Shown here: one piece after another, positions 1 to 5,932 of the stretch
How the letters are laid out: every line of letters starts with the position of its first letter
How positions within the stretch are numbered: the stretch's first letter is position 1
Assembly (NCBI GenBank): GCA_016865955.1
Contig: VGNW01000118.1
Location: forward strand, 1 to 6,984
Direction of reading: 5' to 3'
Source: Chloroflexota bacterium
GTDB taxonomy: Bacteria > Chloroflexota > Dehalococcoidia > SZUA-161
DNA length: 6,984 nucleotides
Program-made: the position numbers and the translations under genes
Notes under the pieces: generated by a model
Seen by the model: the letters and a program-made list of their open reading frames with translations, nothing else
The model's database searches: none
Told to the model about the DNA's origin: nothing

Positions 1-41
1 AAGCTGGCGAAAGTGGGTCCCTGTATCATCGGCAGAACTCC

Positions 42-485
42 TTGATTTTGATCTGCCATTATTATCTCATAAATCTATACTTATTCAGAGATTCCCTAGG
101 CTATACCGAAAAGGAAATGAAAATCTTCCGGCAAAACCCCAGGAATAAGGATGTCCTGTCAAAAGGCGAGAGCCTGATGAATAAAACAATCATTGCCGAG
201 GTAGTGGATTCGCACAGTTGTAATAGCCATCACAAGGTTGGAGACAAGTTCTATTTCGATGGAGCCGGCAATCTTCTGACCAAACTCTGCCCGAAGAGGA
301 TTTGCATCTATGCCCTTGCCTCTGTGGCTCCACTAATCTTCACGTCGAATGAACTGGTCTATGCCGGAGTGAATCCTAATGAGATGCGATTCAAGCGGAC
401 TGGTTGCTTCGATGTGGGGGTACAGTGTGGCGGCTGGGGTCATATCGTTCTCGAACTACGGGTAGAGAAACGCAAGAAGCTATAA
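42..485 (+). CDS. small conserved protein, TIGR04076-like (function unknown)
   Basis: This is a small soluble-looking protein of unknown function. The part after the internal Met at base 177 resembles the TIGR04076 family: a Cys followed by HHKVGDKF (Cys60, His63, His64, Gly67, Asp68, counted from base 42), then a C-x4-C pair (Cys83, Cys88) ahead of a short hydrophobic helix, then Cys122 and Cys129 near the C-terminus. The conserved Cys and His suggest metal or cofactor binding, but no reaction is known to me. The start is doubtful. The listed start is a TTG with no ribosome binding site, and the frame is open back to the window edge. The ATG at 117 has AAAGGA only a base or two upstream, and the ATG at 177 has only a weak AAGG. 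Residues 20-45 (GYTEKEMKIF, NPRN) look like real protein; residues 1-18 look like translated AT-rich non-coding DNA. The gene is the only one on this strand and converges with the CoA-transferase operon. Confidence 0.6.
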   Translation: MILICHYYLINLYLFRDSLGYTEKEMKIFRQNPRNKDVLSKGESLMNKTIIAEVVDSHSCNSHHKVGDKFYFDGAGNLLTKLCPKRICIYALASVAPLIFTSNELVYAGVNPNEMRFKRTGCFDVGVQCGGWGHIVLELRVEKRKKL

Positions 486-524
486 CCGCAAAATACGAAG
501 AAAAGCTACCTTCTAATTTGGCCG

Positions 525-1193
525 CTAAAGCTCTATCTCTTTCAGGTCTTTGGCGATGGTGAGCTTGGCTTCGGTTAAGGCTTGAATCTCCTTAGCGGTC
601 CAGCCGGGGGCTGTTTCTTTGAGCACCAGCCCTTTCCCGGGCTTAACCTCTATCACGGCGAGGTCGGTTACAATGAGGTCAACAGCTTCCCTGGCGGTGA
701 TGGGGTAGGTGCATTTCTTTACGATTTTCGGCTTGCCGTCTTTGGTGTTGTGCTCCATCAGGATGATGACCCGTTTTGCACCATTAGCCAGGTCCATAGC
801 GCCGCCTATTGTGCCGCCGAGCATGCCACTGCCTGTGTTCCAGTTCGCCAGGTCTCCTTTCTCCGAGACCTGAAACCCGCCCATGATGCTTATCAGGCGT
901 CCGCTTCTAATCATGATGAAAGAGGCGATTACGTCGAAGCATGCCATGCCAGGCGCAGGACTGGTGAACCTGCCGCTGGCATCGATATAGTGCCAGTCCG
1001 CTTTCTCTACCTCGTCCGCTTTTATCAGAGGCCCGTAGCCCAGGATACCGGCCTCGGCTTCAAAACGAATGCCCTCGGGCACGTACAACGCGCACAATGT
1101 AGGAAGACCAAATCCCAGGTTAGCACAATCGCCGTCCTTGAGTTCCTTCGCTGCTCTCATCGCCATGGTGTCCTGGTCGAGTCTCTGTTTCAT
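525..1193 (-). CDS. CoA-transferase subunit B (family I, 3-oxoacid/glutaconate type)
   Basis: This is the beta subunit of a heteromeric family I CoA-transferase, which moves CoA between carboxylic acids through a glutamyl-CoA thioester. At 222 residues it has the family's usual length. Recognisable blocks are RAAKELKDGDCANLGFGLPT (13-32), GILGYGP (49-55), SFIMIRSG, the GDLANW block, GGAMDLANGAKRVIILMEH and a C-terminal VDLIVTDLAVIEV. The catalytic glutamate is Glu47. Its surroundings read FEAEAGILG where the family signature has L/F-H/Q-S-E-N-G, so Ser and Asn are both replaced by Ala. The ATG at 1193 was chosen because GGAGGT stands 6 bases upstream. An ATG at 1226 would add 11 residues (MIKRFPNGGKT) encoded by the ribosome binding site region. 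It follows subunit A after a hairpin-rich 192-base gap. The family is secure; the substrate is not. Confidence 0.93.
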   Translation of the reverse strand: MKQRLDQDTMAMRAAKELKDGDCANLGFGLPTLCALYVPEGIRFEAEAGILGYGPLIKADEVEKADWHYIDASGRFTSPAPGMACFDVIASFIMIRSGRLISIMGGFQVSEKGDLANWNTGSGMLGGTIGGAMDLANGAKRVIILMEHNTKDGKPKIVKKCTYPITAREAVDLIVTDLAVIEVKPGKGLVLKETAPGWTAKEIQALTEAKLTIAKDLKEIEL

Positions 1194-1199
1194 GGTTTT

Positions 1200-1205
1200 A
1201 CCTCC
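1200..1205 (-). promoter_or_regulatory. ribosome binding site deciding the start of CoA-transferase subunit B
   Basis: The minus strand reads GGAGGT, then 6 bases, then ATG at 1193. It lies inside the coding part of the longer candidate (ATG at 1226), so the shorter start is preferred. Confidence 0.85.
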
Positions 1206-1232
1206 ATTAGGAAATCTTTTTATCAACCCCCT

Positions 1233-1300
1233 GTCGCCCAGTCTTGGGCGACTCTTGGGCGTTCGGCAGAACGCCCCTTCAGTTGGGGGACACCCCCCAA
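1233..1300. repeat. three consecutive perfect tetraloop hairpins between CoA-transferase subunits
   Basis: Three perfect inverted repeats stand in a row, each with a 4-base loop: 1233-1240/1245-1252 (GTCGCCCA, 8 bp), 1257-1264/1269-1276 (GGGCGTTC, 8 bp) and 1283-1289/1294-1300 (TTGGGGG, 7 bp). The 9-mer TCTTGGGCG occurs twice (1242-1250 and 1253-1261), so the left arm of the first hairpin could also pair with 1256-1261, which would break the second hairpin. No U-tract follows on either strand, so this does not look like an intrinsic terminator. If subunits A and B are co-transcribed, the element lies in the mRNA just ahead of the subunit B ribosome binding site. It could be a mobile-type intergenic repeat or an mRNA processing or stability element. 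Confidence 0.75.
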
Positions 1301-1348
1301 ACGCCTGAGACGGACTACACCTGCTCCGAACTTGTTAATCCCCCTTCG

Positions 1349-1367
1349 CCCCCTTTAGCAAAGTGGG
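1349..1367. repeat. imperfect hairpin downstream of CoA-transferase subunit A
   Basis: The arms CCCCCTTT and AAAGTGGG pair around a 3-base AGC loop with one mismatch. The sequence resembles widespread intergenic elements built on CCCCCTTT/AAAGGGGG. It begins about 20 bases past the subunit A stop codon. Read on the minus strand it is not followed by a U-run, so a terminator role is not supported. Confidence 0.45.
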
Positions 1368-1385
1368 AAATAAACACTGAAAGCT

Positions 1386-2162
1386 CTATTTAACTTTGCC
1401 GAAGAGCAGGTCACGGACGCTGCCTATCTGGGTCAGCAGGGCGATCAATTTGGCGCCCTTCTCCGGGGTGCCGTAACCGTCGGGCGGTATCTCCACGATG
1501 CGGTCAACGAATGCTCCTGCCACTACCACATGCTCGGGGTCAATGTCCCCGACCTCTACGAGCTTGTCCGTCTCGACGATGGTGGTCTTTGCCGCCATCG
1601 CCATCATGGGCTGGTCGCCTCTGTAGCCACCCTTGAACACCAGATTGCCCAGGCTGTCTGCCTTGTGGGCTGCGATGAAGGCATAATCGGGCTTTATCGG
1701 CTCCTGGAAAAGATAGTCTTTACCTTTGATAGTCCTCTTTTCCCTACCTTCCTCGACTAGGGTGCCGATGCCTATGGGGTCGTAGATGCCGCCCAACCCG
1801 GCGGCGCCTGCGTAGAGCCTTGCTGCCAGCGTGCCGTGGCCGACTATCTCCACCTCCAGCCCCTTCTCTACATATTCTTTTAAAAAGGCACCGGCACCGA
1901 GACCTTGGATACCTGCGATGGATGTTATCAGCTTCTTCATTTGGGGGAGCAGGTACGAGGGCAGGACGGCATCCTCCTCAGGCCAGACCATAGGTATGAA
2001 GGTGTGTGTGATTACCGTTAAATCCTTAGCGCCCTTTCGTTTGAGGGCGGCTATCAGATTCTGAGGAGTGGCCGGATAACCCCAGCACTCTATGGCTATG
2101 GCAGCGCCGTTGGGTATATCGGCTACGGCGTCATCGAAGTTGGAGAACACCTTGTTAATCAT
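1386..2162 (-). CDS. CoA-transferase subunit A (family I, divergent)
   Basis: This is the alpha subunit partner of the downstream subunit B; together they would activate or exchange a carboxylic acid as its CoA ester. At 258 residues it is near family length. Supporting blocks are NLIAALKRKGAKDLTVITH (35-53), LEVEIVGHGTLAARLYAGAAG (102-122), DPIGIGT (128-134), YLFQEPIKPDYAFIAAHKADSLGNL and the C-terminal GAFVDRIVEIP. The oxyanion-hole signature, normally N/D-G-x2-three hydrophobics-GGF-x3-G-x-P, here reads NGAAIAI-ECW-GYP-ATP (18-33): both Gly of GGF become Glu25 and Cys26, Phe becomes Trp27, and the later Gly becomes Ala31. The usual Asn-Phe-Asn-Pro stretch is replaced by GDQPMMAMAAK. The start is supported by GGGAGG 6 bases upstream (2169-2174). 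The altered motif suggests a subfamily with a different acyl donor or acceptor; a calling of succinyl-CoA:3-oxoacid transferase would be overprecise. Confidence 0.9.
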   Translation of the reverse strand: MINKVFSNFDDAVADIPNGAAIAIECWGYPATPQNLIAALKRKGAKDLTVITHTFIPMVWPEEDAVLPSYLLPQMKKLITSIAGIQGLGAGAFLKEYVEKGLEVEIVGHGTLAARLYAGAAGLGGIYDPIGIGTLVEEGREKRTIKGKDYLFQEPIKPDYAFIAAHKADSLGNLVFKGGYRGDQPMMAMAAKTTIVETDKLVEVGDIDPEHVVVAGAFVDRIVEIPPDGYGTPEKGAKLIALLTQIGSVRDLLFGKVK

Positions 2163-2198
2163 TGATAACCTCCCAAGGGATGAAATTCGAAATAGTAG

Positions 2199-2268
2199 CT
2201 ATCAGCACTCAGCTATCAGCTTTCAGTTTTCTGCTGACCGCTGACTGCTGATAACTGAAAGCTCGCTG
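2199..2268. repeat. array of ten 7-base units with a central inversion
   Basis: Read in steps of seven from 2199, the plus strand gives CTATCAG, CACTCAG, CTATCAG, CTTTCAG, TTTTCTG, CTGACCG, CTGACTG, CTGATAA, CTGAAAG, CTCGCTG. The first half follows CTNTCAG and the second half its reverse complement, CTGANNG. The whole can fold back: AGCTTTCAGTT (2218-2228) pairs perfectly with AACTGAAAGCT (2253-2263) over a 24-base loop. The array fills most of the gap between the 170-residue gene, ending one base short of its stop codon, and the ribosome binding site of CoA-transferase subunit A. Similar GCTGATAGCTGA-type heptamer strings occur between genes in many bacteria. Its role here is unknown. Confidence 0.8.
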
Positions 2269-2269
2269 C

Positions 2270-2782
2270 TTATTTCTTGACCTTCACTCTGTAATGGCAG
2301 ACGGCTGCGCATGTTCGGGGCGGGCTATCTATTACCTCGGTTTTAGCTACCTTCTTCTTGGTAGCTGCCGCTATCATTTTGCCGGACAGGCGGGCGCCGC
2401 TGTTGCAGCACTCGGGCAGAGCCTGCCTGATACCAAGCAAAACGAAGGGGCAGTGGCACATCGGCTTGCCATCCTCTCCGATGGTGGCATCGTAAACCAA
2501 GTCGAAAACATCGCCATTCTTGTTCTTCTTGATAGTCCAGGGGCCGATGGGAGCGGGAGCTTCTTTGACAAACTTCACATAGTCGTTCCAACTCATGCCG
2601 GGCTGGATTCCCAGAGCGCCTGCCATTGCCATATCCTCGCAGGTCAGGCATATCCGGTCCAGCATGGCTTTTCTGTGTTTTGGGGGTAACTCTTTAATCG
2701 CCTCAAACACCGTGGTCATGAGCGCAGGCATCCATGCCTTGTAGACCATTTCTTTCACATCTTCGGGCATTTCTAGAGCCAT
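2270..2782 (-). CDS. cysteine-rich conserved protein, possibly ATC-hydrolase-like
   Basis: I do not recognise this 170-residue protein firmly. It is predicted soluble, with a helical N-terminal half containing C-x2-C (Cys45, Cys48) and a C-terminal half with Cys109-His-Cys111-Pro-Phe, adjacent Cys125-Cys126 and a final Cys158-x3-Cys162-His-Tyr. The order CxCPF, Cys pair, then a Ser/Pro turn and a terminal C-x3-C-hydrophobic strand recalls small proteins annotated as L-2-amino-thiazoline-4-carboxylic acid hydrolase-like or DUF6144-like; this is pattern memory, not a search. Eight Cys in four close pairs suggest metal or Fe-S binding, or redox disulfides. The C-terminus is very basic. The start is secure: AGGAGG 6 bases before ATG (2789-2794). 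It follows the 83-residue gene by 33 bases and is presumably in the same operon as the dehydrogenase. Confidence 0.75.
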   Translation of the reverse strand: MALEMPEDVKEMVYKAWMPALMTTVFEAIKELPPKHRKAMLDRICLTCEDMAMAGALGIQPGMSWNDYVKFVKEAPAPIGPWTIKKNKNGDVFDLVYDATIGEDGKPMCHCPFVLLGIRQALPECCNSGARLSGKMIAAATKKKVAKTEVIDSPPRTCAAVCHYRVKVKK

Positions 2783-2815
2783 TTTATGCCTCCTACCTAT
2801 GAGATTCAGATTTCG

Positions 2816-3067
2816 TTAAAAGTCGCCGGGATGATTGGGACTCTTATTGAACCACTGTTTGGGGGATAGCAGGAAGGAAATTATAGCAGCTTTACCGCAT
2901 TCTTTCATCACCGTCGCCAGGTCGCGGAAGCTCATGGCAGCCCTGATTCTCCACTTCACAGGTTCGATGGTATCTACGTGCATTATCAGGAAATCGCCCT
3001 GCCGCTTCATCTCGACGACCTTTCCTGCCAGTTGCGTCTTGCCCAGACCGGTTGACCTGAAATACAT
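2816..3067 (-). CDS. hypothetical protein, 83 residues, between dehydrogenase and Cys-rich gene
   Basis: I recognise no family. The protein reads as a compact domain. Residues 10-45 alternate in a way that suggests beta strands (KTQLAGKVVEMKRQGDFLIM, then VDTIEPVKWRIRAAM). Residues 46-66 look helical, and KAAIISFLLSP (59-69) is a hydrophobic segment too short for a convincing membrane span. A polar tail with Trp, Asn and Pro ends the protein. It has one Cys and no visible catalytic motif; GLGKTQL superficially suggests a P-loop but lacks the GxxxxGK[ST] spacing. GAGGTG stands 8 bases before the ATG, and the gene begins 23 bases after the dehydrogenase stop, so it is very likely translated with it. 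The reverse-strand frame over the same bases has no comparable ribosome site. It could be an accessory or substrate-binding partner of one of the neighbouring enzymes. Confidence 0.7.
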   Translation of the reverse strand: MYFRSTGLGKTQLAGKVVEMKRQGDFLIMHVDTIEPVKWRIRAAMSFRDLATVMKECGKAAIISFLLSPKQWFNKSPNHPGDF

Positions 3068-3090
3068 GGCTTTACACCTCTTTTCTGCGT

Positions 3091-4200
3091 TTAGAAGGTG
3101 ATGACTCCTCTCATTATCTTGCCTTCTAATGTATCGCTGATTGCCTTATTTATTTGCCTCAGCGTGTAACGTGCTGAAATCATTTTGTCCAGAGGCAGTT
3201 TGCCCTGCATGAATAAGTCCACATAGTGCGGGATGTCTATCTGCGGCCTGATGCTGCCGGCGGTGCAGCCGGTTACAGTTATCTCCCTCAGGAAGCGCCA
3301 TGCTTCTATGGAGAAGGTCGCTCCGATGGGGGCGAGCCCCAGTATTATTGCCATGCCTCCGGGTCGGGAGTAAACCGAGTGAACAGCCTGGTTCATGGCT
3401 GTTGTATTGCCTATGGCTTCGAAGGCGTAGTCCACGCCGCCTGCGGCTAGCTCGGCGATCTTCATCACAGGGTCGTCCTTCGAGGCGTTGACCAGGTCGG
3501 TAGCGCCCAGCTCTCCGGCGAACTTGAGCTTCTTATCGAGCATATCCACGGCTATAATCTGGCGCGCGCCTGCCAGCTTCGCCGCCATGATTACCGCCAA
3601 GCCCACGCCGCCACAGCCGTACACAGCCACGCTGCTGCCAGCCTTGACCCTGGCTTTGTTTATCACTGCGCCGATACCCGTGGAAGCGCCGCAGCCCAGC
3701 AGACAGACCACATCCAGGGGAGCGTCTTCACGAACTTTGACTGCTGCCGATTCATCCACCACGGCGTAGTCAGCGAAGGATGCCTGAGCCATGAAGTGAC
3801 TCAGTTCCTCGCCGTTTTTTCTTTTCAGCCTCTTAGAGCCATCGGGCATGCTGCCCATGAGCATAGCTGTCTGGGGATAGTTCTCGCAGCTTGTGGGCAC
3901 TCCCATCATGCAAGCAGGGCATTTGCCGCAGTAGGGTGCGACGGTGAGTATCACCCTGTCTCCGGGCTGAACGGTGGTTACTTTGCTGCCCACCTTCTCT
4001 ATGATGCCGGCGCCTTCGTGTCCCAGCACTACGGGCGGGGCTGTAGCGAGGTCGCCCTTTATGCAGTGGATATCGCTGTGACAGACCCCGGTTGCTACCA
4101 GCTTCACCAGGACTTCGCTGTCTTTGGGGTCGTCAAGCTCAATTTCTTCAATCTTGAGTGGAGTGTTCAGTGCTTCGAGTACCGCCGCTTTCATCTTCAT
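3091..4200 (-). CDS. zinc-dependent alcohol dehydrogenase (MDR superfamily)
   Basis: A cytoplasmic medium-chain dehydrogenase, 369 residues, interconverting an alcohol and an aldehyde or ketone with NAD(H). The N-terminal catalytic domain holds the active-site zinc ligands Cys40 (GVCHSD), His61 with Glu62 (LGHEGAG) and Cys170 (LLGCGASTG). The structural zinc lobe is complete: Cys91, Cys94, Cys97 and Cys105 in CGKCPACMMGVPTSC. The Rossmann fold carries GCGGVG (195-200) and, after the second strand, Asp219 (IIAVD), which favours NAD over NADP. The full structural-zinc lobe, the length and the STGIGAV block place it near the class III/aryl-alcohol or NDMA-dependent type dehydrogenases and not the short threonine-dehydrogenase types. 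The ATG at 4200 has AAAGGAG 8 bases upstream (4209-4215); the in-frame ATG at 4194 is less well spaced. Its position after two flavoproteins and before a CoA-transferase suggests oxidation of a pathway alcohol. The substrate cannot be read from sequence. Confidence 0.95.
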   Translation of the reverse strand: MKMKAAVLEALNTPLKIEEIELDDPKDSEVLVKLVATGVCHSDIHCIKGDLATAPPVVLGHEGAGIIEKVGSKVTTVQPGDRVILTVAPYCGKCPACMMGVPTSCENYPQTAMLMGSMPDGSKRLKRKNGEELSHFMAQASFADYAVVDESAAVKVREDAPLDVVCLLGCGASTGIGAVINKARVKAGSSVAVYGCGGVGLAVIMAAKLAGARQIIAVDMLDKKLKFAGELGATDLVNASKDDPVMKIAELAAGGVDYAFEAIGNTTAMNQAVHSVYSRPGGMAIILGLAPIGATFSIEAWRFLREITVTGCTAGSIRPQIDIPHYVDLFMQGKLPLDKMISARYTLRQINKAISDTLEGKIMRGVITF

Positions 4201-4221
4201 ATAGGGTTCTCCTTTGGAATC

Positions 4222-4240
4222 GGGCGCGGCAGCCGCGCCC
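4222..4240. repeat. GC-rich perfect hairpin in the gap before the alcohol dehydrogenase
   Basis: GGGCGCGG and CCGCGCCC form a perfect 8-bp stem over CAG. On the minus strand it is preceded by GTAG and reads GTAGGGGCGCGG, like the widespread intergenic repeats that begin GTAGGGGCG. It lies 8 bases upstream of the dehydrogenase ribosome binding site. No U-tract follows it in the direction of transcription, so it is unlikely to end the transcript. The flanking bases 4248-4277 contain short reiterations of TTTGCA and CGATTT. Confidence 0.6.
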
Positions 4241-4281
4241 CTACAGTTTGCATTTTTCGATTTGCACTTTGCGATTTCTCT

Positions 4282-5919
4282 CTATTGCTCTCCGAAGTAG
4301 CCTTTCTTTACCGCCTCGGCGATGTACTGGGGTGCTTTCCACCATTTCGTTATTTTGTAGTCCTCGGCTATAGTATTAGCAGCGAGATAGCCCGGACCAA
4401 AGGTAACGAGACCACCGGGATAAACACAGGCCCCGCATACGTAAAGGTTCTTGATGGGAGTCCTGTTCTTGGAACATTCGTCATTAGGCCTGTTGGTTAG
4501 CATCTGGAATAGCTCGTATGCCCCCTGCTTGATCGAGCCCTGGACCATATTCAGGTATTTGGTGGAGAAATCCAGGGGAGTTACGAAATAGGTCCAGAGA
4601 ACCTTGTCTTTGGTCAAATTGGGGGCGTATTTCCGCAGGGTTGCCAGGAATGCCTCCTCGTGCACCTCCCTGACCTGACGGTTCCACCATTTCTCAGCGC
4701 CTCCCTTAAGGTTGAAGGGAGCCATCTCGAACATGGACGCTGTATGTCTGCCTTTGGGAGCCTGGCTGGGGTCATGTATGGTGGGGAAGGCGCAATTGAA
4801 AGCCACCGTTTTGGAGAACTCACCCTTTTCTATAGCCTGGAAGTGATGAATCACATCGTCCGGGGTCTCATAGCCCAGCACATACATGAGAGCCTTGTTG
4901 ATATCCGGGTTGCCGGCGGCAGCGGCGAAGTTGGGCGGCTCCTCAAGCGCTGCATGGAGGGAACACAGACTCCACTTCTCCCAGTGCCAGTTCTTCACCT
5001 TGTCCGCGAAGTCTTTCGACAGGTTCTTCTCGCCGACCAGTTGCAGGAAGGTCTGATGAGGGTCTATGCTGCTCACCACAGCCTTCTCAGCCTCGTAAAT
5101 CGTGCCGTCTTCAAGCTCCACGCCCTTTGCAGCGCCGTTCTCAACCATGATGCGCTTTATCCTGACGCTACCCCTCAGATGTCCCTGACCCGGCTCCTGG
5201 ATAACCCTTGAGAGCGAGTTGCTGAGACGGTGCGAGCCGCCGATGCAGAGCCTGCTGTTAACGGCACGGTTCAGCATAAGTGGCACCAAGAAACCAAGCC
5301 CCCCGTTATCATATTCCAGCCCCCAGTGGGTGGAGAGATAGAGCATCAGTGCCCTGACCCGTTCGTTCTCAAAGTGTTCATATACAATATCTTTGGGGCT
5401 CTTGTGCTGTAATTCGGATAGCTCTCTGCCTAGCTCCGTCGTCTCCATGCCAACCACAGCCTCAAGGGGCGGCAGAGGTGGCACGTAGGTGCCTGGTGCG
5501 AGGAACTCATCCATATAGGCCTTGAACTTATGGAAGACCTCGCGATAGGATTTGGCGTCCTTGGCAGAGAATTTTGCTATGGAATCGCAAGTCCTGTCCA
5601 CGTCCTTATAGAGGCAAAGGCATTTCCCGTCAGAGAAAGGCATCGCCACCTGCAAATCGGGATAGATGTACTTGCAGCGGTAGTTCTCAAGCTCGAGGTC
5701 TGTGTAGGGTGGCGCGAAATCCACCATCATGTGGTAGATGCAGTGGGTGTTATGGTAGAAGCCTCCGAGCGTTACCTCTTCGGTGGCAAGGCCGCCGCCT
5801 ACTTCGAAGTATCTCTCCAGCACTACCACTTTCTGTCCCGCTTTGCTCAGATAGGCGGCAACGCACAGGCCGTTGGGCCCGCCGCCGATTATGACGAAGT
5901 CGTACTTGTATTTTGTCAT
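4282..5919 (-). CDS. phytoene desaturase-like NAD(P)/FAD-dependent oxidoreductase
   Basis: A 545-residue flavoprotein of the phytoene dehydrogenase-like group (COG1233; CrtI/amine oxidase fold), which removes hydrogen from or isomerises hydrophobic substrates with FAD. The N-terminal dinucleotide fold reads YDFVIIGGGPNG (6-17) with the strand-end Glu35, followed by R-x4-GGG (36-43), the FAD motif that follows the Rossmann unit. A mid-protein block (SSIDPHQTF, after an acidic ELEDGTIYEAEKAV strand) and the C-terminal FAD-contact block NLYVCGAC-x2-PGG-x4-GPGYLAAN (491-515) complete the family pattern. The start at 5919 is chosen because AAAGGAG stands 6 bases upstream; the longer reading from 5961 would add 14 residues overlapping the preceding gene's 3' end. 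It begins 11 bases after the stop of a homologous gene, so the two are surely co-transcribed. Carotenoid synthesis is not implied: no phytoene synthase or prenyl transferase is here. Confidence 0.92.
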   Translation of the reverse strand: MTKYKYDFVIIGGGPNGLCVAAYLSKAGQKVVVLERYFEVGGGLATEEVTLGGFYHNTHCIYHMMVDFAPPYTDLELENYRCKYIYPDLQVAMPFSDGKCLCLYKDVDRTCDSIAKFSAKDAKSYREVFHKFKAYMDEFLAPGTYVPPLPPLEAVVGMETTELGRELSELQHKSPKDIVYEHFENERVRALMLYLSTHWGLEYDNGGLGFLVPLMLNRAVNSRLCIGGSHRLSNSLSRVIQEPGQGHLRGSVRIKRIMVENGAAKGVELEDGTIYEAEKAVVSSIDPHQTFLQLVGEKNLSKDFADKVKNWHWEKWSLCSLHAALEEPPNFAAAAGNPDINKALMYVLGYETPDDVIHHFQAIEKGEFSKTVAFNCAFPTIHDPSQAPKGRHTASMFEMAPFNLKGGAEKWWNRQVREVHEEAFLATLRKYAPNLTKDKVLWTYFVTPLDFSTKYLNMVQGSIKQGAYELFQMLTNRPNDECSKNRTPIKNLYVCGACVYPGGLVTFGPGYLAANTIAEDYKITKWWKAPQYIAEAVKKGYFGEQ

Positions 5920-5925
5920 CTCAAT

Positions 5926-5932
5926 CTCCTTT
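5926..5932 (-). promoter_or_regulatory. ribosome binding site overlapping the upstream stop codon
   Basis: The minus strand reads AAAGGAG, 6 bases before the ATG at 5919. Its first two bases belong to the TAA stop (5933-5931) of the preceding flavoprotein gene, a layout typical of translational coupling. It settles the start of the 545-residue oxidoreductase. Confidence 0.85.

Noticed and set aside
486..524. possible bidirectional terminator between the convergent genes
   Set aside because: The 39 bases hold no stem followed by a T-run on either strand; only short AGCTTT-like direct repeats were seen.
1331..1340. CTTGTTAATC shared with the start of subunit A (2151-2160), suggesting a duplicated gene start
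   Set aside because: Only 10 bases match, and the intergenic copy has no ATG or flanking similarity; chance is sufficient.
582..1358. 258-codon plus-strand open frame
   Set aside because: It is antisense to CoA-transferase subunit B and runs on through the hairpin cluster; its sequence reads as a shadow with no family features.
2816..3067. P-loop NTPase call for the 83-residue protein based on GLGKTQL
   Set aside because: The GxxxxGK[ST] spacing is missing, there is no Walker B, and the protein is too short.
4222..4240. intrinsic terminator after the 545-residue flavoprotein gene
   Set aside because: The hairpin is followed on the minus strand by GATTCC and a ribosome binding site, with no U-tract.
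3796..4500. 234-codon plus-strand open frame
   Set aside because: It spans the antisense of two well-supported genes and the repeat between them.
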